Shown one piece after another: positions 17,917 to 27,235 of a stretch of DNA of 64,000 bases. The notes beneath the pieces are model-generated. The model worked only from the letters and a program-made list of their open reading frames with translations, was not told where the DNA came from and ran no database searches. The DNA is from Bacillus zhangzhouensis (lineage in GTDB: Bacteria > Bacillota > Bacilli > Bacillales > Bacillaceae), in the NCBI RefSeq assembly GCF_000715205.1, contig NZ_JOTP01000012.1:51542-115541 (forward strand). Direction: 5' to 3'. Made by a program: the position numbers and the translations under genes. How positions within the stretch are numbered: the stretch's first letter is position 1; each line of letters begins with the position of its first letter.

Positions 17917-18873
17917 CTATGATGACTGGATTGGGGTTAATCGTTGTTCAATTTCTGCTCGTTTGTGCTCTAGAAATGGCGGAAGTGCTAGCTGATCACC
18001 AAGCTCATCCACTCCCTCATCTACTGTAAACCCAGGGCCATCTGTTGAAATTTCAAACAAAATACCATTTGGCTCTCTAAAGTAAAGTGCTTTGAAGTAG
18101 AAGCGTTCCACAACACCAGAATTCGTGAAGCCAGCCTTTGATATTTTGTCATGCCATTTTTCTAGCTCCTCTGCATCTTCCACGCGAAAGGCGACGTGAT
18201 GAACACTCCCTCTGCCAGAACGCTCAGATGGCCCTTCTGCTTTTTCAATCACATGAATCTCTGTTCCAGCTCCGCCATTTCCTGACTCAAAAATGGTCAC
18301 AATTTCACCATCACTTGATTGTTCACGTGCCCTTTCAGTGAAACCAAGGATGCCCGTTAAGACGCCGATCGTTTTTTCTACCTTTGCAACTGTTAATTCT
18401 ACTGGACCTAAACCTCTAATCGCAAAATCTGCAGGAATATCGTCATGTACTGGCGGTGAACCTGCCTCATGTCCGCTCGGTTCTACTGTCAAAAATAGTT
18501 GCTGCCCTTCTGGATCTGTAAATCGCAGGGCAGGTCTTCCGCCTCTTAAGGAAGCTGTTTCTTGCTGCACGCCTTTTTCTTCAAACCGCTTCTCCCAAAA
18601 TGAAAGTGCTTCTTCAGAAGAAACGAGAAGGCCTGTGCGTGTGATGGCATTGGTTCCTTCCAAACGGCGGGCCAGCATTGGAATTTCAAAGAATGTGAGT
18701 TCCGTTCCTGGTGAGGCGACCTCATCTCCATAAAACAAGTGATACATAGAAGGGTCATCCTGATTAACTGTTTTCTTCACAAGTTTTAAGCCAAGGATTT
18801 GGCGGTAGAAATCAACATTATTCTGAGCATTGGCTGTTAGTGCAGATACGTGGTGAATCCCATTTATTCTCAT
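17917..18873 (-). CDS. mhqA: Ring-cleaving glyoxalase-fold dioxygenase MhqA (YkcA)
   Basis: Two tandem vicinal-oxygen-chelate modules make up 318 residues. The first begins INGIHHVSALTANAQNNVDFY, with a metal His, and the second carries GSVHHVAFRVEDAEELEKW and LYFREPNGILFEISTDGPGF, with His and Glu ligands. Enzymes of this group open hydroquinone-like rings and protect against quinones. The B. subtilis homolog YkcA/MhqA is in the MhqR regulon, and a clear MhqR-type palindrome lies just upstream here. GGAGTGA precedes the ATG. It converges with htrA. Confidence 0.88.
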   Translation of the reverse strand: MRINGIHHVSALTANAQNNVDFYRQILGLKLVKKTVNQDDPSMYHLFYGDEVASPGTELTFFEIPMLARRLEGTNAITRTGLLVSSEEALSFWEKRFEEKGVQQETASLRGGRPALRFTDPEGQQLFLTVEPSGHEAGSPPVHDDIPADFAIRGLGPVELTVAKVEKTIGVLTGILGFTERAREQSSDGEIVTIFESGNGGAGTEIHVIEKAEGPSERSGRGSVHHVAFRVEDAEELEKWHDKISKAGFTNSGVVERFYFKALYFREPNGILFEISTDGPGFTVDEGVDELGDQLALPPFLEHKRAEIEQRLTPIQSS

Positions 18874-18896
18874 TATTTTTCACTCCTATTTCAAAA

Positions 18897-18914
18897 TATC
18901 TCGAATTCAAGATA
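18897..18914. promoter_or_regulatory. MhqR-type operator upstream of mhqA
   Basis: TATCTCGAATTCAAGATA is an almost perfect palindrome 24 bases before the mhqA start, and fits my recollection of the MhqR box in B. subtilis (ATCTcgaAtTCgAGAT core). It predicts derepression by catechol or quinones. The rest of 18915-19203 is AT-rich and holds the divergent mhqA and steT promoters; no other gene is seen. Confidence 0.75.
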
Positions 18915-19203
18915 ATATCCTTATGAATAAAATAGGTTATTTTTCAAGAAAAGTCAACCGTTTGGCTGCACGTTTACTGGATGTTCGGTTTCCGCCCTTT
19001 AAATTAACATTAAAACGAAAATAATCTTATATTGTTCGTTTTTAACACAACATTCACCCTAATATCTCCAATAAACAAACACTTTTAAATTCAAATACGA
19101 AAATCAGAAAATTTTTTTAATTCTTGTTTTCTTAAAATCGTATTACAATGAACAAAATACATGTCACAGTAACGTACGAAAGTGATGCAGGAGGTCGTGT
19201 GTA

Positions 19204-20529
19204 ATGAACAAAGAACAACCAGCGTTAAAACAAGACATCGGCTTATTTTTTGCCCTATCTCTTGTCATCGGGACAATTATTGGGTCAGGCGTCTTTATGA
19301 AGCCAGGCAACGTCCTTTCCTATTCAGGAAGCTCCGACATCGCATTATTTGCTTGGCTGTTAGGTGGAATATTAACCCTTGCAGGTGGACTGACTGTCGC
19401 CGAAATTGGTACACAAATCCCGCGAACCGGCGGCTTGTATGCCTATCTTGAAGAAGTGTACGGTGAATTTTGGGGCTACTTATGCGGCTGGGTGCAAATT
19501 ATCATTTACGGACCTGCCATTATTGGTGCTCTTGGTCTTTATTTTGGTTCATTATTATCCAATTTATTTTCTCTTTCTTCTTTATGGTCTACAACTATTG
19601 GCATTATCACGGTTCTATTTTTATGTGTCATCAACATGATGGGAACGAAATACGGTGGGTTTGTACAAGGACTAACCACGATCGGAAAGCTTGTCCCAAT
19701 TGCCGCTATTATTGTGTTTGGCTTATGGAAAGGAAATGAAAACATCTTTACGGCTGTCAACGATAGTATCGCTCAGATGAACTTCGGTGCAGCGGTTTTG
19801 GCTACGTTGTTTGCCTATGATGGCTGGATTTTGCTTGCAGCGCTTGGCGGTGAAATGAAAAACCCAGAGAAACTGCTTCCTCGAGCGATGGCAGGCGGGA
19901 TTTTAATTGTCACGGCCTGTTATCTCTTTATTAATGTGGCACTTTTGCACGTGTTACCAGCTAATGAAATCGTTCAGCTAGGTGAAAATGCAACAAGTAC
20001 TGCTGCCACAATACTCTTTGGTCCAATTGGCGGTAAAATCATTAGCATTGGGATCATCATTAGTATCTTTGGTTGTTTGAACGGAAAGGTTCTTTCATTC
20101 CCACGTGTGATTTTTGCAATGGCAGAACGAAAGCAAATTCCTTTTGCCAAAGCCATTTCACGTATTCATCCTACCTTCAAAACACCTTGGGTCGCTGTAT
20201 TTGTGCAAATTTTGATCGCCATTGTATTTATGATCGTTAGTAATCCAGAGAAGCTGTCAGAGGTTTCCATTTTCATGATTTATATTTTTTATGTAATGGC
20301 CTTTTTCGCTGTATTTAAGCTAAGAAAACAAAACAGCGGAATGAAGCGCGCTTATAGCGTACCACTTTATCCACTGACACCGATTGTTGCGATTATCGGC
20401 TCTTTATTCGTCTTAATCAGCACGATGATCACGGATTGGAAAAGCTGCCTTTTCTCCATACTGATCGGGATAGCTGGACTGCCTATTTATTATTATATGA
20501 AAAAGACCCAAAATAAAGCAGAGAGCTAA
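19204..20529 (+). CDS. steT: Serine/threonine exchanger SteT (APC superfamily)
   Basis: A 441-residue LAT-like amino-acid exchanger. About 12 membrane segments are visible; TM1 contains the substrate-binding GSGVFMKPG loop, and TM6 region ATLFAYDGWILLAALGGEMKNP is typical of LAT transporters. The B. subtilis protein exchanges L-Ser and L-Thr. CAGGAGG lies 8 bases before the ATG. In B. subtilis steT sits directly beside ykaA-pit; here an 18-kb block (20.5-38.6 kb) separates them. Confidence 0.85.
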   Translation: MNKEQPALKQDIGLFFALSLVIGTIIGSGVFMKPGNVLSYSGSSDIALFAWLLGGILTLAGGLTVAEIGTQIPRTGGLYAYLEEVYGEFWGYLCGWVQIIIYGPAIIGALGLYFGSLLSNLFSLSSLWSTTIGIITVLFLCVINMMGTKYGGFVQGLTTIGKLVPIAAIIVFGLWKGNENIFTAVNDSIAQMNFGAAVLATLFAYDGWILLAALGGEMKNPEKLLPRAMAGGILIVTACYLFINVALLHVLPANEIVQLGENATSTAATILFGPIGGKIISIGIIISIFGCLNGKVLSFPRVIFAMAERKQIPFAKAISRIHPTFKTPWVAVFVQILIAIVFMIVSNPEKLSEVSIFMIYIFYVMAFFAVFKLRKQNSGMKRAYSVPLYPLTPIVAIIGSLFVLISTMITDWKSCLFSILIGIAGLPIYYYMKKTQNKAES

Positions 20530-20550
20530 ACAGCCTCTGCTTTATTTTTT
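20511..20550. terminator. Bidirectional terminator between steT and the zinc-ribbon gene
   Basis: AAATAAAGCAGAG pairs with CTCTGCTTTATTT (13 bp) and is followed by a T-run. The steT stop is in the loop. Confidence 0.9.
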
Positions 20551-20871
20551 ATATTGCTTGATCACTTTGTATGATTCGTTTAAATATCTCATGAGCCGGT
20601 ATGGCTTACTTAGCACGCGGATTGGGAGCCTTGAGATAAAGCCATTCAGATTCGCCTTATATTCCTGCGTCATCCGCTTTGGCTTTGTCGCAATTTTTTC
20701 ATATACTTCTTTGTAAAATTCCTTCATGATGTCGACTTGCACGCTGATCTTCTGATGACACTCTGTACACTCAACGCTTTTCATTTGATCATTCACATAA
20801 ACGATGCTGTGGAGGGTCTCTTCTTGGCACCGAGTACAGTGTAGATTTGCTTCCATTTCGGTTTGCTTCAA
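20542..20871 (-). CDS. Small zinc-ribbon protein of unknown function
   Basis: 109 residues. The N-terminal third has two Cys pairs, LHCTRCQEE and VECTECHQK, that make a classic zinc ribbon (about residues 12-38), followed by a basic helical region rich in Lys, Arg and Tyr. I recognise it only as a conserved Bacillus hypothetical protein. It follows the SorC-type regulator on the same strand with a 63-base gap and no evident terminator, so it may get read-through from the big catabolic operon, though nothing in it suggests a metabolic role. Confidence 0.65.
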   Translation of the reverse strand: MKQTEMEANLHCTRCQEETLHSIVYVNDQMKSVECTECHQKISVQVDIMKEFYKEVYEKIATKPKRMTQEYKANLNGFISRLPIRVLSKPYRLMRYLNESYKVIKQYKK

Positions 20872-20933
20872 GATACACAGCTCCTTTCTCGTTTGATGTT
20901 GCTCTTTTTATACAATACGATCACCGCCGCCAT

Positions 20934-21890
20934 TTATTGGACTGATGCTTCCTTTAAAATGGCTGTCGCAGTCTGTTCGTCGGTCACCAGCACTTGGATG
21001 AAGCCGCCATTTAAAGCCCCTAAAATACTTTCAGCTTTATGGGTTCCTTCCACAACAGCAATGACAGTTTTGACGCTCTTTAATTGTTCTAACGATAAGC
21101 CAATGACCTTTTGGTTCAGTTCATCTTGGACGGGTTTTCCTTCTCCATCAAAGAAGCGAAAACCAATATCACCGACAGCACCTGATTGTCTTAATCCAGA
21201 TAAATCCTCTTCTTTTAAATAACCGACTGTTTTTAAAGTAGAGCCTTTATGCGGGTTACCAATACCGATGAGGGCAATATCCACATTCCTGCCTTCTTCA
21301 AGCACAGCTTCTATGTCCTGCATCGCCATGAGCCGTTCCTTTAATTCTTCTGTCTCTAAAATCGCAGGGGCATATAAATAGGAACATGTGCCATTCATTT
21401 TCTTTGCCAGCTCATATGCCAGCTGATTGGCATGAATGTCGACTGCCTGCCTGCCCATCCCGCCCTCTAAAGGGATGACTTTGATTTCGTTTCTTCGTTC
21501 AAACGGATATTCTTTCACAAGCTCAGCAAGCGTGGTCCCCCAAGAAATGCCGATTTTCTCAGCGTCTTTCATGTTTTTAGAAAGATAATAAGCTCCTGCC
21601 TGACCGACTGCCCGCTTGACCATCTCAGACATTGTCCCGACACTTGGGACCACGACAGCATCTGTTAATTGAAAGGTCGTTTCTAGCTGCTTTTCAAGTT
21701 CCACCGTATGAATGCTTTCGTCTTTAATGTACACTTCAACGATTCCCACATCTTTTGCTTTTTGTAGAAGTTTTGAAATAACTGGTCTTGAGACATTGAG
21801 CTTTTTTGCAATTTCCTGCTGCGTCCACCCGTCTGTATAATAAAGATGTGCAACCTTGACGAGCTGTCGTCTTTCTTCCCAATTCAGCAT
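20934..21890 (-). CDS. SorC/DeoR-type sugar-responsive transcriptional regulator
   Basis: 318 residues: an N-terminal helix-turn-helix (WTQQEIAKKLNVSRPVISKLLQKA, about 18-42) and a C-terminal SorC sugar-binding domain with GISWGTTLAELV, IPLEGGMGRQ and LIGIGNPHKGSTL, the phosphosugar-binding loops of this family. Such proteins bind a phosphorylated sugar or polyol made by the pathway they control. Its place at the end of the PTS/dehydrogenase cluster makes it the likely specific regulator. AAGGATGA precedes the ATG. Confidence 0.85.
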   Translation of the reverse strand: MLNWEERRQLVKVAHLYYTDGWTQQEIAKKLNVSRPVISKLLQKAKDVGIVEVYIKDESIHTVELEKQLETTFQLTDAVVVPSVGTMSEMVKRAVGQAGAYYLSKNMKDAEKIGISWGTTLAELVKEYPFERRNEIKVIPLEGGMGRQAVDIHANQLAYELAKKMNGTCSYLYAPAILETEELKERLMAMQDIEAVLEEGRNVDIALIGIGNPHKGSTLKTVGYLKEEDLSGLRQSGAVGDIGFRFFDGEGKPVQDELNQKVIGLSLEQLKSVKTVIAVVEGTHKAESILGALNGGFIQVLVTDEQTATAILKEASVQ

Positions 21891-21983
21891 GTGACATCAT
21901 CCTTTTAATATACTATGATTACCAGTATACCAAACATTCGTTTCCAATTGGAACAATTGTTATGAAAATGACAAAAAGAGCGA

Positions 21984-22763
21984 TCAACTCTCCGCTCTTT
22001 TTCCCTCGGTATATTTCGGCTGGTACGTTCTCCCGCCATCTAACAGGATAATCTGTCCGTGCAAATAGCTTCCTTCGTTACTTGTGAGAAATAAAGTGAG
22101 ACCTGCGATGTCCTCAGGTTTTCCTAATCTCCCGATAGGAATGAGCGATTGGAGCTGCCTTTTCTCCTCCTCAGTAGGATAAAGGGTATCAAGCATCTGA
22201 GATTCAATGACGCGGGGTGCAATCACATTGATGCGCACATGATGTGTGCCTAATTCCTTTACGAGCGAACGCATTAGGCCAAAAGCACCTGCTTTTGACG
22301 CGTAATACTGAATACCGCCGCCAGAGCCTGTTATCGCAGACCCCGATCCAATAATGACCATACTGCCTTCTTGTCGCTCACATAAATAGGGTGCCGAGGC
22401 TTTAATGCAATAAAAAAGACCATATAAATTCACAGCCAGTGTCTTTTTCCAAAGCGAAAAATCAACTTCTAAAAAGGGAAGTGATTTCGTCATCCCTGCT
22501 GAATACACAAGATGATCAATGCCGCCTAGCTCCCTTTCAGCTGCTGACATCATCTGCTGAACACTTTCCCACGATGAAACGTCAGCTTGAAACGTCAGTA
22601 GCTGAGGATGCTGTTTTTTTAAGAGTGAAAGCCCCTGTTCATCTATATCTGACACAGCAACACGATGCCCTTCTTTTAAAAAACGCTCGGCAATTTCTTT
22701 CCCGATCCCTTGGGCCCCACCAACGATAAGAACTGCTTTTTGATGATTAGCCAGCGCTCTCAC
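21984..22763 (-). CDS. Short-chain dehydrogenase (SDR), catalytic type
   Basis: NAD(P)-dependent SDR of about 259 residues. The cofactor motif GGAQGIGKEIA is near the N-terminus; VNLYGLFY, the catalytic Ser region VIIGSGSAITGSGGG and the YYASKAG active-site Tyr/Lys follow, and the C-terminus ends in LHGQIILLDGG. The start is uncertain: a GTG at 22763 within GGGGGTGAG or a CTG nearby would leave the usual N-terminus, while the frame stays open to 22805. It overlaps the preceding SDR gene, which points to coupled translation. Substrate unknown; the context suggests a polyol, diol or acetoin-like compound. Confidence 0.8.
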   Translation of the reverse strand: MRALANHQKAVLIVGGAQGIGKEIAERFLKEGHRVAVSDIDEQGLSLLKKQHPQLLTFQADVSSWESVQQMMSAAERELGGIDHLVYSAGMTKSLPFLEVDFSLWKKTLAVNLYGLFYCIKASAPYLCERQEGSMVIIGSGSAITGSGGGIQYYASKAGAFGLMRSLVKELGTHHVRINVIAPRVIESQMLDTLYPTEEEKRQLQSLIPIGRLGKPEDIAGLTLFLTSNEGSYLHGQIILLDGGRTYQPKYTEGKRAES

Positions 22764-23451
22764 CCCCGTCAAGCATAATCGCTGCTCCATCTGTAAATGC
22801 CCCATACGACGTACTTAAGAACACCGTCATATGAGCCACAGTCTCCTTGATTTGCTCTGTGTCAGGAAGCAAATGGAGAGGAGGCGGCAATAGTGCTAAC
22901 ACCCGGATGCCTTTGTCTTTAAATTCTCGCGCTAAACCTTTTGTCATGGCATTCAGCATACTATTCGATGTAGCATGTGACATCCCGCCATCACCTGTTA
23001 TACTGCCTGAAGACGATATATTAATAATGCAGCCTTGCTTATGGTCAACCATGTGCCATACAGCGGCTTGACTGGAAAGAAAAGCTGTATTTACGGTCGA
23101 TTCCACTTCATCCACCCATCTATCAGGGCTTACGCCAGCAACAAGCTCCGTGCCCACTTTTTGCTCTGCTTGATTGACCAAAATATCAAGCTTGCCGCAT
23201 GTATCTATCACTTGCCTCATCATGTTCGTTGCATCTCGCGGTGTCTCTAGTCGATTCATGATGATACTTGATTGGCCACCCATTTTTTGAATGTCTTCAC
23301 TAATGGTTTTTGCCTTGGATTCATCATAAAAAGTGTGTATAAAAACATGTGCACCTGCCCGGGCTAAAGCCAGGCAGATGGCTTCTCCAAACCCATCTGT
23401 GCTACCTGTTACAAGTGCCGCTTTCTGATGAAGCTGGACGTGCACATGCAT
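22747..23451 (-). CDS. SDR-fold protein without the YxxxK active site
   Basis: 234 residues of SDR fold with a normal cofactor motif (TGSTDGFGEAICLALARAGA) and a Ser region (IINISSSGSITGDGG). Where catalytic SDRs have YxxxK this protein reads HATSN, so both Tyr and Lys are gone. It also ends with the usual DGAAIMLDGG segment, so it is not truncated. It may be a structural or regulatory partner of the neighbouring intact SDR, or a decaying duplicate. The reading frame is clean. The next SDR gene overlaps its 3' end by about 17 bases. Confidence 0.78.
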   Translation of the reverse strand: MHVHVQLHQKAALVTGSTDGFGEAICLALARAGAHVFIHTFYDESKAKTISEDIQKMGGQSSIIMNRLETPRDATNMMRQVIDTCGKLDILVNQAEQKVGTELVAGVSPDRWVDEVESTVNTAFLSSQAAVWHMVDHKQGCIINISSSGSITGDGGMSHATSNSMLNAMTKGLAREFKDKGIRVLALLPPPLHLLPDTEQIKETVAHMTVFLSTSYGAFTDGAAIMLDGGESAG

Positions 23452-23476
23452 CTCCTCCCTATCACTTGTTTGGCCT

Positions 23477-24859
23477 CTATTTTCTCAGCTTACTCACGAT
23501 ATGAAGGGCTGCTTCATAAAAGCCTTCTGAGATGGTTGGATGCGGATGAATCATTTTGGCCATCTCTTCTGCCGTCCCTTCTAAATACATAAATGAGGAA
23601 GCTTCTGATATCATCTCTGTTACGTGCGGACCAACCATAGTGGCGCCAATGACTTCACCATATGCTGTATCGTACACCAGTTTAATAAAGCCTGTTTGAA
23701 CACCTGCCGCCAATGCTTTTCCGCTTGCAGCTAAATCGAATCGTTCTGTTTGAACTTTAAGCCCTTTTGCTTTCGCCTCTTTCTCTGTAAGCCCAACACT
23801 CGCCACCTCTGGTAATGTATAAATACATCTAGGTACGATATCGGAATTCATTTTTTCAAGCTCTCCGCATATATTACTGACCGCAACGGCTGCCTCTGCC
23901 ATCGCTGCATGGGCTAGCTGATAGCCGCCGGCGACGTCGCCAACTGCATATACACCTTCAGCACTTGTTTGCATCTGGTCATTCACTTTGATAAAAGGTC
24001 CATCTAACTGAAGATTCAGCTGGCTAACCGCTGATACATTAGGCTTTCTTCCTACACAAACGAGCAGTCTTTCAGCCGTAAAGATATGTGTTTCTCCTTT
24101 ATCATCTGTTGCATGAACCGCTTTGACGCCTTCGCTTTCTGTCACCTCTGTCACAGTGGTTTTCGTCGCAATATGGATGCCTTTTTTCTTTAATTCTCTT
24201 TCTAGCAGCTTAGATGCTTCCTCATCCTCTTGTGGAATAATGGACGGAGCCGCTTCAATAATAGTGACTTTTGATTGTAGACTCTGGAAGATACATGCCA
24301 GTTCAAGACCAATGACACCTCCGCCAATAATGACGACAGAAGCAGGAATATCTGGGATATCAAAGATCGTATCACTTGTATCAAATTGAATCTCTTTGAG
24401 CCCCGGAATTGGCGGTATGGCAGGTGAAGATCCGGTGGCAATAATGAGCTCTTTCGTTTCAATCGATTCTGATCCGTCTTGTTGTTCAATCTCAATACGA
24501 TGCTTTGTGACAGCTGTACCTCTGCCGTTATATACATCAATCTTTCCTTGCTTTAATAAAAAGGCGATTCCGCCTCTGAGCTTTTCAATGACATCATCTT
24601 TACGCTTTCTCATTTTTTCGAAGGAAAGGACCAAGTCTCCTGTTTCGATTCCCCAGCTTTTCGCCTTCTCAATTGATTCAATGACTTCTGCATGTTTGAG
24701 CAGTGTCTTTGAAGGGATACAGCCTCGATTTAAACAAGTACCACCTAGAAAATCCTCTTCAATTAAAGCGACCTTTCGTCCGCGCTCAGCTGCTTGAAGG
24801 GCGGCAGTATACCCGCCAGGCCCTCCGCCAATGACTGTCAGATCATACGTTTTCGTCAT
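23477..24859 (-). CDS. Dihydrolipoyl dehydrogenase, E3 of the acetoin/2-oxo-acid complex
   Basis: FAD disulfide oxidoreductase of about 460 residues that re-oxidises the lipoyl groups of the adjacent E2. FAD motif GGGPGGYTAALQAA, redox pair GGTCLNRGCIPSKTL, NAD motif IIGGGVIGLELACIF, VYAVGDVAGG and the C-terminal HPHPTISE with the active-site His and Glu are all intact. ATG at 24859 is chosen since AGGAG is 9 bases upstream. It follows E2 by 12 bases. A second, orphan homolog lies at 58.8 kb. Confidence 0.9.
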   Translation of the reverse strand: MTKTYDLTVIGGGPGGYTAALQAAERGRKVALIEEDFLGGTCLNRGCIPSKTLLKHAEVIESIEKAKSWGIETGDLVLSFEKMRKRKDDVIEKLRGGIAFLLKQGKIDVYNGRGTAVTKHRIEIEQQDGSESIETKELIIATGSSPAIPPIPGLKEIQFDTSDTIFDIPDIPASVVIIGGGVIGLELACIFQSLQSKVTIIEAAPSIIPQEDEEASKLLERELKKKGIHIATKTTVTEVTESEGVKAVHATDDKGETHIFTAERLLVCVGRKPNVSAVSQLNLQLDGPFIKVNDQMQTSAEGVYAVGDVAGGYQLAHAAMAEAAVAVSNICGELEKMNSDIVPRCIYTLPEVASVGLTEKEAKAKGLKVQTERFDLAASGKALAAGVQTGFIKLVYDTAYGEVIGATMVGPHVTEMISEASSFMYLEGTAEEMAKMIHPHPTISEGFYEAALHIVSKLRK

Positions 24860-24871
24860 CCGATTCATCTC

Positions 24872-26206
24872 CTACATTAGCAATTCAAATGGTTGTTCAA
24901 GCACTTTTTTAAGGTCTGTTAAAAAGGCAGCCGCTGGTGCGCCATCTACGACTCGGTGATCAAACGATAAACTGACTCCCATCGTTGGCCGCACCTGAAT
25001 TTCTCCATCTATCACAACAGGTTTTTCTTGAATGCGCCCAACACCTAAGATCGCCACTTCTGGCTGATTAATAATTGGGGTAAAGGTATCAATGGCATAC
25101 ATACCTAAGTTACTAATGGTAAATGTCGACCCTTTCAGCTGGTCTGGGAGCAGTTTTTGGTCACGTGCGTTTCGGCCAATTTCTTTTGCCTCTTTTGTCA
25201 GCTGTTTTAATCCTTTTTCGTTCGCATGAGAAATGACTGGAACCATTAAGCCGTCTTTCACAGCAACAGCGAGACCAATGTGCACATTGTCATGGAAATG
25301 GAGCTCATTTTGTTCAAACGTCATATTGATTTGCGGGTGGCGCGTAAGGACATTGCTGACTGCATGAATGATGATTTCTGTAAACGATAATCTGTAGCCT
25401 GTCTCTTTTTCGATCGCCGGTAACAGCTGCTTACGCACTTCTTTCGCTTTTGTCATATCGATTTCACTTGTTAATGTCACGTGCGGTGCTGTAAAGGCAC
25501 TTTGTGACATGCGATCAGCGATCACTTTTCTCATGCCAGCTAGTTTTTGTGTTTTCACTGGAGCAGAGTCTGCCTTTTGTACAGCTGCTGCTTTCACATC
25601 ACTCTTCATGATTTTTCCGTGAGCGCCAGATCCAGCAACTGCCGCTAAATCGATTCCTTCACGCGCAGCGACTTTTTCTGCAAGCGGTGACACGCGCTGA
25701 TCTTGCTCATCAGTATTGATGACTGCTTCGACATCCCGCTTTTGAATTCTACCTTTTGGTCCTGTGCCAGATACCTCGTGAATCGGCACATGGTGATCCT
25801 TTGCCGTTTTTCTCGCCGCAGGCGTGGCACGTACTTTTTCATCAGAGTTTGTTTCGGCTTCGGCTTCGGCTTCAGTAGAACCAGATGAAGCAGATTCTAC
25901 TGATGATTCACCGCTGCCCGAAGAATCTTCATCTGCTTGTGCAGGCGGCTCGCTTGGCACCTGTTCATTTGCCTCTCCGATATACCCAATGACAGCATTG
26001 ACAGGAATTTGATCATCGGCTTCATAGTATTTCTTCAGAAAAATGCCATCATCATAGGCTTCCACCTCGATATTGATCTTGTCTGTCATAATTTCAAAAA
26101 GAGGCTCACCGATTTCAACCGAATCTCCTTCTTCTTTCAACCATTGAAGCAAGGTACCGATCTCCATCGTACTGCTTAGCTTTGGCATAAATATCTCTTT
26201 TGGCAT
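24872..26206 (-). CDS. Dihydrolipoamide acyltransferase E2 with two peripheral-subunit-binding domains
   Basis: 444 residues in this order: one lipoyl domain with the lipoylated Lys in EIMTDKINIEVEA (about Lys43), an acidic Ser/Glu linker, a first binding domain (ATPAARKTAKDHHV... GPKGRIQKRDV, about 128-163), a second one (VSPLAEKVAAREGI... AHGKIMKSDVKA, about 170-208), then the acyltransferase core ending with SFDHRVVDGAPAAAFL, where His and Asp are catalytic. Most Firmicute E2 proteins have one such binding domain. The core moves an acyl group to CoA. GGGGAGAAG precedes the ATG. Confidence 0.88.
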   Translation of the reverse strand: MPKEIFMPKLSSTMEIGTLLQWLKEEGDSVEIGEPLFEIMTDKINIEVEAYDDGIFLKKYYEADDQIPVNAVIGYIGEANEQVPSEPPAQADEDSSGSGESSVESASSGSTEAEAEAETNSDEKVRATPAARKTAKDHHVPIHEVSGTGPKGRIQKRDVEAVINTDEQDQRVSPLAEKVAAREGIDLAAVAGSGAHGKIMKSDVKAAAVQKADSAPVKTQKLAGMRKVIADRMSQSAFTAPHVTLTSEIDMTKAKEVRKQLLPAIEKETGYRLSFTEIIIHAVSNVLTRHPQINMTFEQNELHFHDNVHIGLAVAVKDGLMVPVISHANEKGLKQLTKEAKEIGRNARDQKLLPDQLKGSTFTISNLGMYAIDTFTPIINQPEVAILGVGRIQEKPVVIDGEIQVRPTMGVSLSFDHRVVDGAPAAAFLTDLKKVLEQPFELLM

Positions 26207-26223
26207 GATCTTCTCCCCTTTAT

Positions 26224-27219
26224 TTAAGAGCGCACAAGCTCTTTTGCTGCTTCAATAATATCTGGCACTTGTGGAATGACTGCTTTTTCGAGCGTTGGGT
26301 TATAAGGTATTGGTACCGCAAGTCCGCCAAGACGTTTAATAGGAGCATCTAAGTAGTCGAAGGCTTCACTTTCCGCTATCATACTCGCAATCTCTCCACC
26401 GTAGCCGCCTCGTTTCACTGCTTCATGAACGACGATACATTTACCCGTTTTCTTCACAGATTCGATAATGGTTTCTTCATCTAAAGGTACGAGTGTTCTT
26501 GGATCAATAATTTCGACATCGATTCCTTCTGCTTCTAATTCCTTCGCCGCTTCTAATGCTTTATGCACCATAATAGCTGTTGCTACAATCGTGACGTCCT
26601 TCCCGCTTCTTTTCACATCCGCTTTCCCTAGAGGAATCGAATACTGCTCTTCTGGCACTTCACCGATTGTTTTATATAAAAGCTTATGCTCGTAGAAAAT
26701 AACAGGGTTGTCATCATTCATTGCTGCCTTTAAAAGTCCTTTTGCATCATAAGCTGTTGAAGGCTGAACTACCTTTAGTCCCGGGATATGAGCCATCCAC
26801 GCTTCTAGGCTTTGTGAGTGCTGCGCTGCGGCACCCGTTCCAGAGCCTGCTGGTGTTCTCACAACAAGCGGCACCTTTCCTTTTCCGCCAAACATGTAAC
26901 GTGTTTTGGCCGCTTGGTTGACAAGCTGATCCATAGCGATGGTAATAAAGTCAGAGAATTGAAGTTCTAAAATTGGACGCATGCCTGTCAAAGCCGCTCC
27001 GACTGCGCCTCCTGCGATGGCAGCCTCTGAGATCGGTGTATTGCGTACGCGCTCTGGACCGAATTCTTCAATCATGCCGCGCGTAACCCCAAAAGCGCCT
27101 CCATATACGCCGATATCTTCACCTAAAATGAAGACATCTTGGTTTTCTCTCATTTCCTGACTCATAGCCTCTCGAACGGCTTCTAAATATGAAATCTCTC
27201 TCACTGTTGTTTTTGTCAC
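26224..27219 (-). CDS. TPP-dependent dehydrogenase E1 beta subunit (AcoB/PdhB type)
   Basis: 331 residues. E1 beta landmarks include [39 protein letters not shown], the phosphate loop [18 protein letters not shown] and the C-terminal [13 protein letters not shown]. With the alpha subunit it decarboxylates a 2-oxo acid or cleaves acetoin and passes the acyl group to E2. The GTG start has AGGAGGGG before it. It starts 16 bases after the alpha gene stop. Confidence 0.9.
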   Translation of the reverse strand: MTKTTVREISYLEAVREAMSQEMRENQDVFILGEDIGVYGGAFGVTRGMIEEFGPERVRNTPISEAAIAGGAVGAALTGMRPILELQFSDFITIAMDQLVNQAAKTRYMFGGKGKVPLVVRTPAGSGTGAAAQHSQSLEAWMAHIPGLKVVQPSTAYDAKGLLKAAMNDDNPVIFYEHKLLYKTIGEVPEEQYSIPLGKADVKRSGKDVTIVATAIMVHKALEAAKELEAEGIDVEIIDPRTLVPLDEETIIESVKKTGKCIVVHEAVKRGGYGGEIASMIAESEAFDYLDAPIKRLGGLAVPIPYNPTLEKAVIPQVPDIIEAAKELVRS

Positions 27220-27235
27220 GTGATTCCCCTCCTAA

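Noticed and set aside
19090..19125. CodY box before steT
   Set aside because: GAAAATCAGAAAATT differs from the consensus at four of 15 positions; too weak in AT-rich DNA.
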